From Rhizomucor pusillus (lineage: Eukaryota; Mucoromycota; Mucoromycetes; Mucorales; Lichtheimiaceae): 26,368 nucleotides of DNA. The position numbers and the translations under genes were made by a program. Position 1 is the stretch's first letter, and each line of letters starts with the position of its first letter. Below are positions 1 through 9,977 of this stretch, piece by piece. The stretch is from the NCBI GenBank assembly GCA_900175165.2, contig FWWN02000388.1, positions 344-26,711 on the forward strand. The letters are read 5' to 3'. The notes under the pieces are model-generated. The model made no database searches. It saw only the letters and a list, made by a program, of their open reading frames with translations, and was not told the DNA's origin.

Positions 1-145
1 CACCAAAATGTCCCAAATGTGAATAAATAGTTCCATCTACTGGAGTACGATGAAGCAAAAGATCCCTTTTGCGTTCTTGCCGATCTAACCATTTTCTTGT
101 AATGGCTTTGTTATAAAATAGATTGATAAATGTGCAAATCCACAT
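1..145 (-). CDS. hypothetical protein, 5' part only, runs off the window
   Basis: An open minus-strand frame starts with ATG at 145 and stays open for 48 codons to the window edge. It begins with a short hydrophobic stretch (residues 2-12), then a basic segment rich in Lys and Arg (RKWLDRQERKRD), then HRTPVDGTIYSHLG. The composition looks like real protein rather than random frame, and its position divergent from the ATP synthase gene, with about 178 bp between the two start codons, would make that spacer a shared promoter. I do not recognise the family. The ATG could also be internal to a longer first exon, or the frame could be chance because it is short. The sequence left of the window would decide. 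Confidence 0.4.
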   Translation of the reverse strand, partial: MWICTFINLFYNKAITRKWLDRQERKRDLLLHRTPVDGTIYSHLGHFG

Positions 146-323
146 TGTGGATTAATGCGCCAACAATTTTTGAAAAACTTGTAGTGTTGTGTGCACATCC
201 CTCTCCGGTCATTTCTTTTTGGCATTGAGACCCAGCCAAGATTGCGTCACGTCTTCGACGAGGGGCCCTCAAAATTTTTGTTAACAACCGCCTCCACACG
301 GGCTTTCTGCCGAATACACTGTA

Positions 324-1626
324 ATGTTGTCCTCTGCATCGCGCATTGCTGTCCGCCCTGCCGTTGCTCCTTTGAGGTGAGTATCCTTCCCTTTCACGAC
401 TTTACTCCTAGACGAACCATCACTGCGACATTCGACGTATACGCACACACATGCGCACGCTACCCCCTTTGTTTTTTCAATGAAGCATCTCGAGAACGCG
501 ACGAACTCACGCATTGTTTATTTTTTACACGAAATATAGCAACGGTGTTCAGGCCCGTAACATGGCTACTTTGAAAGAAAGTGAGTGACTGGACTTTATT
601 TGCGACAATGTGATGTACTTAAGCTGGCAAAATAGTCCAACTTCGTTTGAAGTCGGTTTCCAACATTGAAAAGATCACAAAGTCCATGAAGATGATTGCC
701 TCGACCAAGGTCAACAAGGCTCAGCGTGGTATGGAGGCTGCTCGTGCCTTCGGTGCTGCTTCCAATGGTAATGTCGAAATTGTTCAAACGACGTGAAGCG
801 AAGAGAGGGGATGGGATATTGACAGCGTGTTGCAATAGCTCTGTACAAGAGTGCTGAGACCACTGCTCCCGAGGATGCCAAGACCTTGTTCATTGCTTCC
901 TCCTCTGACCGTGGTCTTTGCGGTGGTATCCACAGCAGCGTTTCCAAGTTCACTCGCCGTGCCGTTGAGCAACAGCCTGAATCCCAGCTCGTCGTCTTGG
1001 GTGACAAGCCCAAGGCTCAGCTCAGCCGTGTCTTGCGCAAGAACATTGTCCTCAGCTTCAACCAGATCGGCAAGGACGTCCCCACCTTCGCCGAAGCCAG
1101 CTCTATCGTCAATGTCATCAAGTCTGAGGGCGTTGAGTTCGATGCTGTCAAGATCATCTACAACCAATTCAAGTCTGTCATTGCCTACGAGGCCGACATC
1201 CTTCCCGCCTACTCTGAGTCCGTTCTCAAGGCTTCCCGTAAGTATTCAATGAGAGAGAGATGTCATTGTATGTTTGTGTAACTTGAGGTTAACTGCTTCA
1301 CCACTTAGCCAACTTTGCCGTCTACGAAATTGAGGATGACGTCCTTGCCAACTTGCAAGACTTTGCCTTTGCCAACTCCGTCTACTGGGCTATGGTCGAG
1401 GGTCACGCCTCTGAAATGTGCGCCAAGCGTGCTGCTATGGAGAACGCTACCAACAACGCTGGTGATATGATCACCAAGCTCACCATGACTTTCAACCGTG
1501 GTCGTCAGGCCGTCATTACCAACGAACTGAGTAAGTGGCAAGAAGAAAGAATTGTCGTCACACACTATTGGTATATTAACCATGACGTCTGTAGTCGACA
1601 TTATCACTGGTGCCTCTGCCCTTTAA
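324..1626 (+). CDS. ATP3: F1Fo-ATP synthase gamma subunit, mitochondrial
   Basis: Six exons (324-376, 540-580, 636-767, 839-1237, 1309-1530, 1595-1626) join to a 292-residue protein, close to the usual 290-310 for fungal gamma subunits. The protein is the rotating central stalk that couples the Fo proton motor to ATP synthesis in the F1 head, in the mitochondrial inner membrane. Residues 1-25 form a basic, Ser/Ala-rich presequence; the mature part begins ATLKEIQLRL. Typical gamma motifs follow: NIEKITKSMKMIAST near the N terminus, SSDRGLCGG in the middle, and a C-terminal helix ending VITNELIDIITGASAL-like (here ELIVDIITGASAL after splicing). All introns are GT-AG, 55-163 nt, the longest within the presequence, a common position in fungal nuclear genes for mitochondrial proteins. 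The start is the first ATG giving a presequence in frame. An AATAAA lies at 1671-1676. Confidence 0.95.
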
Positions 1627-2638
1627 ATGAGTTCCGTTTTAAGATAAAAAGCATCTCGTTTGTACAAAGTAATAAACGCTATAGAAAAAAGCATCGCTTG
1701 CGTTTATTGCCTATTATGTGTTTACGGAATAACATCATCACTGCGCATCAGTCATATGTGTTCTACGAAGGAATTCGACCGACGTTCTCTGGCTGCACTG
1801 AATGGAACCAGGCTTGCAGCTGATCTTTTTGATGTGGTCAATGCTGCTGCTGTAAAGTAATTGAGGTGGGGTGGCGAGACACTATCGACCCGACGTGGCG
1901 TATATACACGCCTTCACATGGCACAACAATGCACTGAGTAGAATGCTGAATAAAGGAAGGAAGCTGTACACCGAGTCCAGTCATTTGATCTGATACAAGC
2001 ACATGAGATATCAGGTGGTCGAGCTACTTGTTGACCGACGGAAAGATCGGCTTGATTGGCGAAGGAGGCACAGACAGCAGGCAGACAAACCGACAAGAAA
2101 AGAAGGGCTGAGTGGGGTTAACTGTGCTCTTTTATTGGGTATGCAAAGACGATGAATTATGTACTGATACGCGCAGCAGCAGCAGCAGGGTCGGGGTGGT
2201 GGAGGAGGAGGAGGGACGAGAGCGTGACGCTGCTGCTCTCTCACATCATCGGCACTTCACCAAAAGTGTTAATGCAATTTTATTGGTTCGGTTGATCGTT
2301 GCAAATAACTAGACAAGAGAGGGCCGGGATTACTTGTATGGCAAATCCCTAGTCGTACATGGCCAGTAACAGAAATTTTCTCTTAGCCAAGCTTTAATGC
2401 GTTGGCAAGGAACAAGTCAACGCAGTCTGAGATCTCCTGATCTAATCTGTCGATTAAAATAGCAAGCGCCCCTACCTTTTAGATTCTATCGGAATGAGGA
2501 GCGGCTTTCCGAACCGATCTACCTTTTTTATAATTTGTACATGCCTTTTCTTTTCTCTGTACCTTGCGTGCTGACTCTCTCCACTGAGCGCGAGCTTAAG
2601 ATATAGATGACTCTGTGTCACGGCCACATCGGCTCGAG
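1627..2638. other. intergenic region, no gene seen
   Basis: About 1 kb between the ATP synthase gamma stop and the TATA box of the zinc-finger gene. It holds the 3' UTR of ATP3 with an AATAAA at 1671-1676, CAG and GGA simple repeats near 2175-2215, and no frame with convincing protein character or splice structure. It presumably carries upstream control sites of the zinc-finger gene. Confidence 0.6.
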
Positions 2639-2647
2639 TATAAAAAA
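2639..2647 (+). promoter_or_regulatory. TATA box of the zinc-finger gene
   Basis: TATAAAAAA lies 57-65 bases before the ATG at 2704 and is followed by a CT-rich leader (2668-2702), the usual arrangement for a strongly regulated fungal promoter with a start site about 30 bases downstream. Confidence 0.6.
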
Positions 2648-2703
2648 GGGGTGGAACGGAATCCGTCAACTTTCCATTCCTCGCTCCCTCCCCTCCTCCC
2701 TCA

Positions 2704-4114
2704 ATGGAACAGTACAAGTATTTTGACTACCAACGCGCTATCCCGGAACCCGTTCCGCATATTGTTGTTGCTACCAAGGACGACGCGCCCCTCGATCACC
2801 CGTCGTCGTGGTGTTTTGATTTCGCAACCGCAAACGCCGTGAAAGGGCAGCCAGCATGCTGGGGCGCGTACATGGACGAAAGCGTATCAGTGTGGTCGAG
2901 CGATCAGTCTTATTTCTCATCATCGTCAATGCCTGATGTAAGTATGCGTGCGTGCGTGTGTGTGTGTGGAGAGAGATAAACAGACGCTTAGACCTTTGGC
3001 TAACACGATTTGCTGATCATAGGACTGCCCAACACTTGGGGCTGGAATAACAGGTGACATGAGTAGCAAAGGCTTGGTGACGATGACGGACCATGACACC
3101 ACCACCACCACCACAGCCATTAACTCCACAACTGCCGCTGCTGCTTCGCTTGGTGTATTATTTGCACATGACCTTTCCGCCGGACCGGAAGCATCTCCGC
3201 TCTCAAGGTCGAGACTCTATCCTGCAAGTCATATGACACGTGGGATGATTGACAGTCATCCTCATCCTAATCATCAGCAGCGAGATGGCCATCAATGCCT
3301 GTGGGCTCGCTGCGGTCTGTGGTGCTCAACTCTTGAGCAGTTGACAATCCATATCCGCGACGAACATGTCGGAAGCGGCAAGGTAAGCAACAATAAAGAC
3401 CCGACGCAGCAGCAGCAATTTTTATTAACTCAATCTTGCATAAGCCCGCGTACTTTTGTCAATGGGCTGGATGTCCTCGAAATCGAAAGCCTTTCACTAA
3501 ACGACACAAGATGCATAACCATATGCGGACACACACAGGCGAGCGACCTTTTGAGTGTACCGTCAAAGGTAAAGCTTTACCACAGACAATGGGTTGCAAT
3601 GTTATTTTTTATTTAAGCTTTCGTGTTTCTAGGCTGCAACAAGAAATTCTCCCGTCCGGATTCACTAAGCACACATATCAAGACACATTCAAACATCAGA
3701 CCCTACAACTGCTCGGTACCGGGCTGTGGCAAGGCATACTTCCATTCACGGTCGTTGCGGAAACATATGCGATCCCACGAAGAAGAGCAATCACCTGGCA
3801 AAAATAGCAGTGCAAACTCAAAAACATCATCTGCTGGTGCTGCTGGTGCTGGTGCTGCCGCTGCTGCCGATTTAAGTAACAATGCCCTCCTGTCTCCAAC
3901 TAGATACAGCCATCATTACGCGCCGTATAGAATTTCATCCAGGATCAAACGAAACAGCATCGTCAATCCTCTCTACTCGAATGTTACTACTGCATCGTTG
4001 CCACCGACCATACAGAACCAAGGGTTCTTCCCCATCATTGACCCATCTACTACTACTACAGCTTCATCATCTACTTCATCCTGGCCTTACAATAGCTTGG
4101 GTTTTACCTGTTAA
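2704..4114 (+). CDS. C2H2 zinc-finger transcription factor, GLI/ZIC-like, four fingers
   Basis: Four exons (2704-2937, 3023-3382, 3445-3568, 3633-4114) give 399 residues. Four C2H2 fingers follow one another: an atypical first finger (C170, C175, H188, H193, with two Trp), then C203/C208/H224/H228 with the GLI/ZIC-type core CQWAGCPRNRKPF, C236/C241/H254/H258 and C266/C271/H284/H288. The linker HTGERPF between fingers 2 and 3 is canonical. This layout (split, Trp-rich first fingers, two-residue CxxxxC spacing) is that of the GLI/ZIC/GLIS group and of related fungal regulators, so a nuclear DNA-binding role is likely; target genes are unknown. The N-terminal 165 residues and the tail are low-complexity (Thr, Ser, Ala runs) and probably disordered activation or regulatory regions. 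The acceptor of intron 2 is AAG rather than the usual YAG. The polyadenylation motif AATAAA overlaps the stop codon (4114-4119). Confidence 0.85.
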
Positions 4115-4211
4115 ATAAATACGCCATGGTGGGCTGGATCCACATGGAAAAAAAGTCAATAATTTTTTCTTTCCCACTCGTTTCACCACTTGGCACGTAA
4201 CATATGAAAAG

Positions 4212-4942
4212 ATGGATAATGATAATCTGGTGCAACAAAGTGCAAATGAACTAGCAGAACGTTGGACAATTGATTCCGTAGCTGCATCTTCGGTAAACTA
4301 CCAGCAAGATAAATTATCCCTTTTGCTTGTCAAGTAGCTCATTCGTCTAGATCAAAGAATGGGATCAGGACATGATGGCATGCCTGAAACGGATTCAGAA
4401 CACTGCAAGCAACGTGGCTACAGTACGTCTTTTTTTTTTTCTATCTCGACTATTCATTCCCAGCACGATGCATCTATATAAGTGACTAACGGTGGCTATA
4501 GATGCGACAAGATATGGAGCAAACGCGCGCGAGCATAGACCGATTAAAGGCAACGAGGGCCGAGCTGGAGGCGACGTTTGCGGAGATTGACCAGATTGAA
4601 GCAGTTGTCCAACGTGTCAAGGAAACATACAACCAGGTCGCCAGCAGCGTTGACGAGATGGACAAGGCAGTTGCTGCAAGCCGGTCTGGAAGTTCATCTC
4701 CAGCGGCAGGAGGAGCAAGTTCATTTCCACTCTTTTTCTTGGTAACACGTTGGTTTCATAAAAAAAGAAATTGATGATGCTCATTCTTTTCGTTTAAATA
4801 GCCATCCACCAGCACCAGCAGCAACAAGCGATCAGAGGCTTTGCAACCTTATTTCCCTCCACCCAAACCTGTAGACATATACCACACAGCTGACTTGTTT
4901 CCACCACAACCACCACAACCGACAGACAAGGAGACATCGTAA
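4212..4942 (+). CDS. BLOC-1 subunit 4 (cappuccino)-like coiled-coil protein
   Basis: Four exons (4212-4292, 4351-4422, 4502-4741, 4802-4942) join in phase 0 throughout and encode 177 residues. Residues 28-110 form a long helical coiled coil containing FAEIDQIEAVVQRV followed by SVDEMDKAV, which resembles the core of animal BLOC-1 subunit 4 (a helix of the type RIDKLEAFV then SVSRMEEQV). The Pro-rich C terminus with YHTADLFPP also resembles the conserved tail of that family. BLOC-1 acts in endosome-to-vacuole/lysosome traffic on the cytosolic side of endosomes. The third exon ends in a Phe/Leu-rich stretch before a GTAACA donor; a slightly earlier splice site is possible, but the alternative I tried breaks the frame. 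The gene starts 97 bp after the zinc-finger stop and is convergent with the cold-shock gene. The family call is by motif memory only. Confidence 0.6.
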
Positions 4943-5044
4943 AAACAATAATCCCTGACATTTCGTTGCCCTTCCATTGCCCCAGTTTTATTTTGAATGT
5001 GGTGCGCGTGTATTTCTCTCTCTCTTTCTGTGTCTTTTTTTTCT

Positions 5045-6206
5045 CTAAGCTGAATTTGCACCGCCGTCTTGAGTATAGTTTAAGTTGCTGCTGCTGTTAT
5101 TGTTGTTAATATTAGTTGGATTCGATGCAGACGACGATGAAGATGAAGATGGCAAATGATGTGCTTGTGGTGGAGGTAGAGGAAAGTATGGCGACGGTGA
5201 CTGATATCCTTGTTGAGGCGTTCCAGGCTGCTGCTGTTGCGACATCATCATCACGGCAGGATGCGCTGCTGACGGCTGTTGTTGTTGCTGCTGCTGCTGC
5301 GAATGTGGTTGTGGTGGTGGTGGTGGCTGCTGTGAAGGCGAGGAAACAGAAGGAGGTGCCGGCTGCATGTAGAAATGTGTGCCGTATGGTACAAACCCTC
5401 CACCGTAGATTGGCACGGGATATCCAAATGGAGGAGGGTAGCCGTAACCTAGAAGATCACGCGAAAGCAAAAGAGAGAGAGACGGTCATTCCTTCCGATC
5501 GACCTTGGAAGCACAGACTCGTCGTTTGTTCTTACCAACATTCCCACTATTGGCCGCGCCGCCGCCGCCGCCATTCGCGAACCTTGGATTGTCAAAACCG
5601 CTGTAAAAGTTAAGCACGACATGCTTTTTTTTATTCTATTTCACCGCTTTACCTGTTTCGTATGTAGCCAGCGTATGGATCTCCACGTACAGGAGCACCA
5701 CCCGGTCCAGACACGTTGGCTGCTTGCATACCTTTTGGCCCTTGCACTAGATCATATTCCACCTACCAAGCATTTTCGCAAAAGAGAACAAAAGCAGACG
5801 CGTTTTCTCTTGTTATTAAAAAAAGAAGGTATATACTTTTGACTGTTTTAATATACCTCTTCGCCCTATTCCCACACACACACAACACTCAGATACGAGC
5901 CGATAAGCCAGGTGAATCACGTTTTGTTCACTTACCTCGCCCAGACTCTTGAACCCGCCATTGTTGTATATTGCGGTGTGGTGTACAAAAACGTCTGCGG
6001 AAATTAAGGTTGGCGATGGTGGTAAAACAATGGCGATGATGATATCAGTATATATGCGAGTTTATTGCTATTTTTCTTGTTGATGATAATAATATACCTT
6101 CGGTCTTGCCTTGACCGGAAGGATCGTCGGGTATGATGAATCCGTAGCCTTTTGTTGAATTGAAGAACTTTACACGACCCGTCTGGCGAGTCTGCTGCGC
6201 TGCCAT
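5045..6206 (-). CDS. cold-shock-domain RNA-binding protein with Gln/Pro-rich tail
   Basis: Five exons on the minus strand (5936-5994 and 6098-6206 at the 5' side, then 5653-5762, 5536-5600, 5045-5448) give 248 residues. Residues 10-75 are a cold-shock domain: [15 protein letters not shown] holds the RNP1-type motif, and DVFVHHTAI the RNP2-type motif with its aromatic and His residues, so binding of single-stranded RNA or DNA is expected. The domain is split over three exons. After it come a Gly-rich segment (about 110-120), a Gly/Tyr/Pro stretch, then Pro runs, eight consecutive Gln, Ser and Asn runs; this tail is prion-like in composition. The role is probably post-transcriptional, in cytoplasm or nucleus. 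The start is the first ATG in frame with the domain. The 5' leader is strongly pyrimidine-rich (purine-rich on the plus strand, 6230-6420). Confidence 0.88.
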
Positions 6207-7165
6207 ATTATACGTGGAAACTTTTTCACAAAACGAAGAAAAAAAAAGATAATAAGGGGGGTAGTATATAAGTATGTAAAGTATAAATTGTAAAAGAAAA
6301 AGGGGCGTAAAAAAAGACGTACGTATGTGCGCGTTTTGTGTGTGTGTAAAACTCAAAAGTGCTAAAGTGAAGAAGGGAAGAAGAAAAAAAAAAGAGAGGG
6401 AGAAGAGGAGAGACAAAAAATAAAAATATTCAAGAGAACTGCATGATCCTCACATTTTGTCTTGTCGCGCTCGCTAAATGGTCATGTTTGACAACAGGTC
6501 TTGCTGAGAAACCCCAGTGACGGGCCAAGATGGGGACCACCACCATCACTCGCACTCACGTCGTCTCGTCGCACGAAAAATCTGGTCAATTGTGTGTGAG
6601 CAGCAGGTCGCGAACCAGTCTTGAAAAGGCAACTTTCAATTCGCTCACTCTCTTTTTTTTTTGAGAGAAAAATTTTGCGATCAACGTTGTGCATTGTACA
6701 ACAAAAAATGTTCTTGCCCACCAACAAAACACAAACAGCACCGTGAAAATCATTAACATTGTTTAAATATCCCTGTGTCACAGCTTCTTCCACATGATTT
6801 AAGGTCGCATTACAGTGCGTCAATTACAGAGTGTGCAAGTCGTGATTGTCTGTACATCGTTTCCTGGGTGCAGACCGAAAAGAGCAATTCGGTTAAAAGA
6901 CAATGAAAAAGGAGAGCAGTTTATATAAATAGCAGAAACGTATATGTGTCCCTGTTACCAAACACGCTGCTTTTCGAGACAAGGCTGGAAGAACGTTTCA
7001 TTACGGCGAATCCAGCAACCGAGGGCAACCGTTGACGGCGACCCTCTTTTTTGCAGCTTATCGTTTGCGGACAGCCCACCGCCAACCTAAAAGGATAGGT
7101 AGCACGGCCTCTTTTTTCAAAAATGTGAGTTAAAACTTGCCCGCTTTTACTTTCGACCAGAATTC

Positions 7166-7600
7166 TTGTCCATATCCTTCATAGGACCGCTAAAAAAAGT
7201 TCCATCTCATTGTCTAGCCGAACTAGCGGATCAATCACAGCGTTCTGGTTTTCTGAATGCATCTTTATTGACGAAGCAGGGTTTAACAAAGACAGAGCAT
7301 GCTTATAAAGCTCCTCGCAGAGGATGTAATGTACATACTATCAAGGGCAAGTATTTCCGGAGTGATAAACCTGAGCCTGCGCGAGCCAAGTCGCCAGAAA
7401 AGAAAGCATCAGGATGGAGGAGTGGCGCGAATGAACCCAGCTGTATCTGGCTTGACGGATGCCCCGGAGATGAAAGGCAAACTGCTTGGTGATAGATACA
7501 TAAAGTTCCTACTCACATCAAGGAGCGGTTATAATCACCGTTTATGAATCCGATGGAAGGCCCAAGACATGCTCCATCACGTCTGTGACCCCACGGCGAC
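7166..7600 (+). pseudogene. possible relic of a Tc1-like (DDE) transposase
   Basis: Two overlapping plus-strand frames (7166-7492 and 7299-7547) seem to continue one another by a frameshift near 7330. The first contains LLTKQGLTKTEHAYKAPRRG, which could correspond to the 'DEAGFN ... SKRG' block of Tc1/IS630-type transposases; the second has ISGVINLSLREP followed by KRKHQDGG and GDRYIKFLL, a pattern like the 'GAIS-GVVDLSLR-P ... HYLQFL' block seen in such transposases of mucoralean fungi. After the stop at 7547 a third frame reads MEGPRHAPSR, which could be a worn 'M-G----DNAPIH' block. Catalytic acids are not intact and stops interrupt every frame, so it would be dead. The match is by pattern memory and could be coincidence. 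Confidence 0.35.
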
Positions 7601-7819
7601 TAAGAAACGGGTTCTGATGACAGTTGGTAATTGCACACCGGTGTGGTTATGCAATCACTCAAAATAGATGGATTGTCCCAAATCCAGGAAAAGGCACACG
7701 AACCAGCTCGTTTAGAAATGGGGGCCCAGCTTATTTCAAACACCAAAAATGTATCATCCGCCTGTTTCAGGCCAGGCCTAGCCGTCTTTCATTGTTTGTG
7801 TTTCTCCAGGGAGTGTGAT

Positions 7820-7898
7820 CTGCACACAAAGATTGTTGGGCCGTCCTTTTTGTTGGACAGAATGTTACTCAACAATAAGATGCAATCTTTGTCTGCAG
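7820..7898. repeat. inverted repeat, 16-bp arms
   Basis: CTGCACACAAAGATTG at 7820-7835 pairs with its reverse complement at 7883-7898 at 15 of 16 positions (one mismatch, C7825/C7893), with a 47-base loop. It could be a hairpin, a remnant of transposon ends, or a chance fold. Confidence 0.45.
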
Positions 7899-8052
7899 TG
7901 TAGCAACCGCACTTTAAACTTTCAGTGTTAAAATCCGCCGCCCTGTGTGTTAACCTGAATGGGCAAGTCTATGGGCACCCCATCTCGAGGTTTACATACC
8001 CGTTTCAGAAAAAATATGGATTTACTATTGACATTTTCCGTTTTCATCAAAG

Positions 8053-8179
8053 CTTCTCGTAATCTTCTTCTACATTCCATGGTCACTATCATTTTCAAGT
8101 TTGTTAAGAAGATAAATGGGCCGCCTTCCTACGGCTGCTGCCTTTTTTTGAGGATATAGAATGCTCCTGTGTTTTGACT
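8053..8179 (+). repeat. dispersed repeat, copy A
   Basis: The segment from CTTCTCGTAATCTTCT onward matches 25965-26090 on the same strand, sharing CTTCTCGTAATCTTCTT, CTATCATT, CTACGGCTGCTGC and TTTTGAGGA in the same order with similar spacing. Weaker similarity extends left to about 7995 (ATACCC-TTT-AGAA-...GATTTAC). Neither copy lies in a gene, so this looks like a diverged mobile-element remnant. Confidence 0.6.
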
Positions 8180-8407
8180 TCAAAATAAATACGTTTTATA
8201 GGCATAGGCCTACGGCAGCCTCAAATGCTTGAAATGAGCGAATGATGAACCTATTCTTCCGAAAGCAAGGCTCCGACCATCGGCATGAATGCAGTGAGGA
8301 AACAAGTAATAGTTAGGCAGCTATGTTCAAGATTATTTAATATAATTTAAAATAAATTAAGATGGATGCCAAGATGTGTGTGAAGAGGTGGTTTCTACAT
8401 AGATATA

Positions 8408-8534
8408 TGAGAGAGAAAGAGAGAGAAAGAGAGAGAAAGAGAGAGAAAGAGAGTGAAAGAGAGAGAAAGAGAGTGAAAGAGAGAGAAAGAGAGAGAAAGA
8501 GAGAGAGAGTGAGAGAAAGAGAGTGAGAGAAAGA
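8408..8534 (+). repeat. purine microsatellite, (GAGAGAAA)n-like
   Basis: About 127 bases of uninterrupted G and A (apart from a few T in GTGA units) built from GAGA and GAAA units. Long minus-strand reading frames here (Leu/Ser/Phe repeats) are artefacts of the repeat. Confidence 0.9.
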
Positions 8535-8629
8535 TGGTTATTTTTTTTGGGGGGTGCGTGGAGCGCGTAGATGGAACGATTAAAAGGAAAAGAAAAGGGA
8601 TCAATTTCCAATCAATCCCTCCTTTTTGA

Positions 8630-8976
8630 TTATCGCTTTTTGCGCAAAAAGTCAAACTTGGTGGGTCTGCTTTTAGATTCTGACTTGCGTGTTGTTGAGG
8701 CAGACACGGATGTTTTCATTACAGGCGGCGGCGGTGTTTGCTTAAGCAGTCGTTGCTGCTCGGCAATGTCAATGCCTAGCAACGTGCGGCAGAATTCATG
8801 GATCATGGATTTGATAAGTTCATGTCTCTTTCTGGACGTCTGGCTGACGCTAGCGAACACTGGGACATCCGTGTGCGGGTTCGTGTATATCATGGCATGT
8901 TGTCGTTCAATGTACAGCAGCAGCTGCCTCACTGCTGCGTTCCGAGCGGTTGCATCGTAATCCGCAGTCATTTCGC
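8630..8976 (-). other. third exon of the RGS gene (C-terminal region)
   Basis: This exon starts after a CAAG acceptor and carries the end of the RGS protein: a helical segment (RQLLLYIERQHAMIY), a basic SRKRHELIKSMIHEF helix and a Lys/Arg-rich terminus FDFLRKKR. It is listed so that readers can see where the RGS fold ends and the basic tail begins; it is part of the gene at 8630-9977. Confidence 0.75.
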
Positions 8977-9977
8977 CTTGTAGTTTTTTCTCGAGTCAGC
9001 TTTTACTAGCTTTGATTGACACGATAAATAATGACTCACCGCAGTTCATGGCCATGATTTGAAAGGTATCGCTTTGGGTGAATCTCATAAAACTTGACTC
9101 GAGTAGCGAGTAGACGGCACGCTTGGCGATATCAAAGCAACCATCCACTTGCTTAGCCTGGATGGCGGCAGTGACAGCGCGGCGGACCTTGTCATCGAGG
9201 TTAACTTCAAAGTATGAATTGCGGGTAAGATAGGTATTGTATATATGCTGAGCGGTGGCAAGTTGTTGGACAAGTGAGACGTACGCAAACGATTCGTATT
9301 GTTCGATCTCTATAAAGAAGAACTGATATTATCCCCCAGGCATGTCAGCTTATCTTTTTGTTGTTCATACTCGGAGATGAAAATTCTTCAGCTTGTATAT
9401 TTTTTCTTACCAAATTCTCGCTGCTGTACTCTTCAAGCAAGTGATACAAGAAATAACACAACGGGATCTTTGACTGCAGCATGACGTTGAGGCCTTCTCT
9501 TTGGATCTCACGGACGGATACATCGCGCGGTATTCGTTCGCCAAAAAAGTGATCCAGTTTTCTGGATGACCGATCATTTTTGATCTTGTACGACGTATTG
9601 TCAAAGGATGTTGCTGCTGTTGGTGCTGCTGAGGCTTCACAAGTTTCCGACGACGACGACAATCGCTCGTCATGTTCAAAGTAGCTGCATGATGTCGTGC
9701 TCTCGGACAGCAGGACTGGCGTCAACTGTGTGCTAGAGTTGTGGAAAATATTGCCAAGGCTGCTCCGTCGTGAAGAGGCGGGTGAGGAACCAGTTGCTGC
9801 TGTTGCTGTTGTGGAGAGACTGTCCAAAAGCATGTCCTGAACATGTTCTGCTACGACCGAGGATCGTCTAGATTTTGATATAGACCGGGGCGTGCGTGGC
9901 AAAAGTAAAGGGTCTCCTCCAGGAACGTTGGCAGCCGTAATATTAATGTATGACGGACGTCGTTTGGAAGTTGTCAT
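8630..9977 (-). CDS. RGS-domain protein (regulator of G-protein signalling)
   Basis: Three exons (9411-9977, 9040-9322, 8630-8976) give 398 residues. Residues 1-150 are Ser/Thr-rich and probably disordered. An RGS fold spans about 150-285: IPLCYFLYHLLEEYSSENL at the end of exon 1 continues as FFFIEIEQYE in exon 2 (the 'ENL-F--E---F' core), and ends with RAVYSLLESSFMRFTQSDTFQ, the usual last two helices. RGS domains speed GTP hydrolysis by heterotrimeric G-protein alpha subunits at the plasma membrane, so a role in damping receptor signalling is expected. The acceptor of intron 1 was chosen at TATCAG (9323-9325) because it restores the conserved FFFIE; a later AG would delete it. No membrane segments or DEP/PX domains are visible, so it is not an Rax1- or Sst2-type protein. 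The tail is basic. Confidence 0.85.

Larger units (their letters stand above)
6207..8407. other. long gene-poor region with degraded repeats
   Basis: About 2.2 kb between the divergent ends of the cold-shock gene promoter and the RGS gene's 3' side. The left part (6207-6430) is a purine-rich leader of the cold-shock gene; 6430-7140 shows nothing recognisable. From about 7166 the region looks like eroded mobile DNA: a broken transposase-like frame, a 16-bp inverted repeat (7820-7898), and a segment that recurs near 25965-26085. No intact gene is supported. Confidence 0.5.

Noticed and set aside
5116..5613. Plus-strand open frame of 165 codons
   Set aside because: It is the antisense of the cold-shock protein's Gln/Pro-rich exons; Val/Ala runs arise from the CAG/CTG repeats.
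8401..8535. CRISPR-like periodic repeat
   Set aside because: It is a simple purine microsatellite without unique spacers, in a eukaryotic genome.
8357..8655. Minus-strand Leu/Ser/Phe repeat frames
   Set aside because: Generated by the GA microsatellite in two frames at once.
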